Shown here: positions 61,873 to 64,000 of the stretch, piece by piece
Layout of the letters: each line of letters opens with the position of its first letter
Position numbering within the stretch: the first letter of the stretch is position 1
From: Cerina litoralis
GTDB lineage: Bacteria; Bacteroidota; Bacteroidia; Flavobacteriales; Flavobacteriaceae
DNA: 64,000 nucleotides
Direction: 5' to 3'
Assembly: GCA_022008415.1 (NCBI GenBank)
Contig: JAIRBC010000018.1
Location: 1-64,000 of the forward strand
Made by a program: the position numbers and the translations under genes
Notes under the pieces: model-generated
Databases searched by the model: none
What the model was told of the DNA's origin: nothing
The model's input: the letters and a program-made list of their open reading frames with translations, nothing else

Positions 61873-62778
61873 TCAATCCGTTTCGGTCGCTAATAAAAAT
61901 GCCCCAAAAATTGCACAGACCATCCCGGCTACTACCACAATATTTGGAATAACCCTATATAGTATCAATGATAAAGCAACCGTTATCAACGGAGCTCCGG
62001 CATTTATCAAAGGACTGACGATTACTGCACGGCCATAGCGAAACGCATAGACGAGCAACAGTGCCCCGATTGCATTTAGAATTTGAATGATGAACGATAG
62101 ATAAGGTCCCGACAGTCCCCAGTTTATGGGTTTCGAGAAATCAGTCATATAAATAGAAACCGGTATAAACAGAAGTCCGGTTAGCATCATGTAAAAAAAG
62201 ATGCTCTCTGAGTTCATGGTTCTATTTGCGAACTTCATAAAAAATGCCTGCAACCCCCACATCAAAAAAACAAATAAGGTGAGAATGAGCCAAAAATATT
62301 CACTATTTCCACCATTTTCACCCGATTGCCAAGAGAGTAATGGAACGGCAATCAATGCGAATATAATCCCGATCCAGGACATCCTACTGGCGCGCTCCCT
62401 TAAAAACAAAACTGAAAGTATAACCGTTACTACCGGAGACAATGCAATAATTGGAAAAATAAGATATGCCGGTCCAATTCTAAGGGTGTAGAACAGTATC
62501 AGCGTACTCCCGGAACCAAGTATTCCAACCAATGAACCCAGCATCCAAGAACGCCTATCGTATTCTAGTTTCCAATCCGCAAATTTTAAAGCGATCAACG
62601 CACATGGAATCATGGAAATTGCCCAGACCGAATAACTAAGAATCGTTGGGAAACCATTTTTCTCAGGCAACTCGGTAAGAGCGCCCCACGCTCCCCATAA
62701 TAACATGGTTGAAACCGTGTAAAAGAACCAGGCTTTTTGGCTTCTGATCCGCTGCTTTATCGTCTTAAAAGATATCAT
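61873..62778 (-). CDS. EamA/DMT-superfamily transporter
   Basis: A 301-residue inner-membrane protein from the ATG at 62778, which overlaps the upstream TPR gene's stop by 4 nt (ATGA), the normal sign of translational coupling; an upstream ATG at 62802 would run into that gene. About ten hydrophobic helices in two EamA repeats (TVSTMLLWGAWGALTELP... and a second copy from ~150), a tandem inverted arrangement typical of DMT exporters of amino acids, sugars or nucleosides. The end GAFLLATETD is normal. The substrate is unknown; it is the only integral transporter gene near the GH109/amidohydrolase cluster besides SusC. Confidence 0.85.
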   Translation of the reverse strand: MISFKTIKQRIRSQKAWFFYTVSTMLLWGAWGALTELPEKNGFPTILSYSVWAISMIPCALIALKFADWKLEYDRRSWMLGSLVGILGSGSTLILFYTLRIGPAYLIFPIIALSPVVTVILSVLFLRERASRMSWIGIIFALIAVPLLSWQSGENGGNSEYFWLILTLFVFLMWGLQAFFMKFANRTMNSESIFFYMMLTGLLFIPVSIYMTDFSKPINWGLSGPYLSFIIQILNAIGALLLVYAFRYGRAVIVSPLINAGAPLITVALSLILYRVIPNIVVVAGMVCAIFGAFLLATETD

Positions 62779-64000
62779 TTTAACACCCTTCCAAAGATGC
62801 ATTCAAGGTTGTCGGCTTTGAAACTTAGTGATTTTCGGAACGATTCGTCCGCTTCCCCAAGTAGACCTTTAGCTTTATAAACCAGTCCTCGAAGAAAATA
62901 TTTTTGGGACAGCACCTCTGGGTCGTCCGAGTCGATACTCTCACAATATGTCCAGAGCCCGTCAATAAGTAATTTTGTTTGATCTTCCTCACCAAGCATC
63001 CTATGGGCCATTGCCTTATAATAGCTCGCTTCGTTGTGAGGTGAAGGTTCAGTGCCAAAAACCAGATCCATATAGGTCATGGGTATGGCAGATTCCAAAG
63101 TTGTCTTTTTCCAGTATTCCAATGCCTCTTTTTCTATTTCCATGCTCCGAAAGGCCAAACCGATTAAGAAATATATTTTAGAAAAATTGGCGTAAACCGG
63201 TTGTCCTACGTGCTGATTTTCAGGGTAAGTTAAGGCCCGTTGATATTCTATTTGCGCTTCCCTCCCCTTTCCGGATAGGTGCAATTGCCATCCCTTTAGT
63301 AAATGTGCATGTACGTGTATTTCATGAATGTTGCTTTCACCTTCCATAACAATAAATTCATTTGAGTCTAGAATCCCTATTGCCCGATCGTAAAATCCAT
63401 TTATAAGTAAAAGTGCGCTATATCGAGAAAGGAATCGGGACTTGCTCTTAACAATATCCGGTGCAGCCTGGAAAATAGAAAAAGCCAAATCGGTCTGTTC
63501 TATTTTTACGGCAATATCATAAAAATCACAATAATACCTATAATCAAACGGGTTTAATCGAATAGCAAATTGATAATGTAGAATAGCTTTTTCCGAATTG
63601 CCATGGCACTTATAGTAAGCCTGTCCAAGATTTCTTCTGGCAACCGGGTTATCTTCAATTTTAATAGCGGCCTCCCATTCCGATATTCCCTCATCATATC
63701 TGTATTTATGAAAGAGTAGATTACCCAAATAATAATGTGCCCTTCCATCAGAAGGATTTAGTCTTAGGGCATGTTGCAGTACATTTATAGTTTCAGTTCT
63801 GAACGGAAACACGTAATCCGTAGGCATTCGTCCGGCCAAATCATTGTATTGTATTGCTTTTTTCTCCTGCCCTTTTTCTGCTAAATAATAGGAAAGATAG
63901 TAGTATATAATAGGATATGCATTATCCTGTGCCTCTGCTAAATGTTTAAGATAAAATTCCATGATATGAATACCTTCCTCAACAAAACCGAGTTGACTAT
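62775..64000 (-). CDS. TPR-repeat protein, DUF5107-like, 5' end outside window
   Basis: An open frame runs from the stop at 62775 to the right edge without a start, so it is 5'-partial; at least 408 codons. It is mostly tetratricopeptide repeats (for example LRLNPSDGRAHYYLGNLLF, IKIEDNPVARRNLGQAYYK, IRLNPFDYRYYCDFYDIAVKIEQ). In Bacteroidota this TPR block follows a DUF5107 beta domain in large proteins; that N-terminal part must lie beyond the window. It is translationally coupled to the EamA transporter. It probably acts as a protein or glycan scaffold in the cytosol. Confidence 0.75.
   Translation of the reverse strand, partial: SQLGFVEEGIHIMEFYLKHLAEAQDNAYPIIYYYLSYYLAEKGQEKKAIQYNDLAGRMPTDYVFPFRTETINVLQHALRLNPSDGRAHYYLGNLLFHKYRYDEGISEWEAAIKIEDNPVARRNLGQAYYKCHGNSEKAILHYQFAIRLNPFDYRYYCDFYDIAVKIEQTDLAFSIFQAAPDIVKSKSRFLSRYSALLLINGFYDRAIGILDSNEFIVMEGESNIHEIHVHAHLLKGWQLHLSGKGREAQIEYQRALTYPENQHVGQPVYANFSKIYFLIGLAFRSMEIEKEALEYWKKTTLESAIPMTYMDLVFGTEPSPHNEASYYKAMAHRMLGEEDQTKLLIDGLWTYCESIDSDDPEVLSQKYFLRGLVYKAKGLLGEADESFRKSLSFKADNLECIFGRVLK

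Noticed and set aside
1-64000. CRISPR array, rRNA operon, transposase or prophage genes
   Set aside because: No regularly spaced repeats, rRNA motifs, DDE transposase motifs or phage structural genes were seen.

Overview
The window looks like the chromosome of a marine, glycan-degrading Bacteroidota, most likely a Flavobacteriaceae member. The evidence is a SusC/SusD pair, many lipoproteins with Bacteroidota-type signal peptides, a wide range of secreted glycosidases, TANNTTTG-type -7 promoter elements, no Shine-Dalgarno-rich starts, and AT-rich intergenic DNA. There is no phage, transposase, CRISPR array, rRNA or complete tRNA gene. Gene calls rest on motifs I can read, not on database searches.

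Layout. 1-2575 (minus) is a three-gene unit of ROK sugar kinase, GmhA-like SIS isomerase and the N-terminal part of an APH-fold kinase that runs off the left edge. 2822-10191 holds a lipoprotein esterase, a GH2 glycosidase, an M1 peptidase, an SGNH hydrolase and a frameshifted esterase-like lipoprotein. 10192-15971 is a patchy accessory stretch: a membrane-protein gene between degenerate direct repeats, a serine hydrolase, tatC, a double-GNAT gene, and two decayed genes (an antibiotic-biosynthesis-monooxygenase remnant and a frameshifted partial copy of the M1 peptidase). 16030-18000 is an aconitase-family hydratase missing one cluster cysteine, followed by a terminator and the 3' half of a tRNA-Leu (a likely integration scar).

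18729-51146 is the core. An AraC regulator (28223-29089) sits divergent from an eight-gene sugar-acid operon (29230-37629: IlvD-type dehydratase, TIM-barrel isomerase, Gfo/Idh dehydrogenase, split transketolase, zinc alcohol dehydrogenase, SMP-30 lactonase, SDR). Four promoters share one exact architecture in the direction of transcription: TTTGC, 27 nt, GCAAA, 16 nt, GCAAA, 31 nt, TANNYTTG-like -7 box. They precede the sugar-acid operon, the VCBS/FG-GAP operon (27707-21229), the susCD operon (46555-41938) and the DUF4185-GH20 operon (50952-47512). The 21-bp-spaced direct repeat is typical of AraC-family sites, so I infer one regulon that couples glycan capture and cleavage to breakdown of its sugar. 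The pathway has a split transketolase but no kinase or aldolase in the operon and does not match a standard route that I know; this is the best candidate for an undescribed system here.

52098-64000 holds a DeoR regulator, two divergent Tat-exported GH109-like proteins with a large nested palindrome between them, two amidohydrolase lipoproteins around a GC-rich HGSNAT-like acyltransferase, a Tat-exported flavin amine oxidase, an EamA transporter and a TPR protein that runs off the right edge. Several intergenic regions carry short coding-like remnants, so the accessory part of this chromosome appears to be in turnover.
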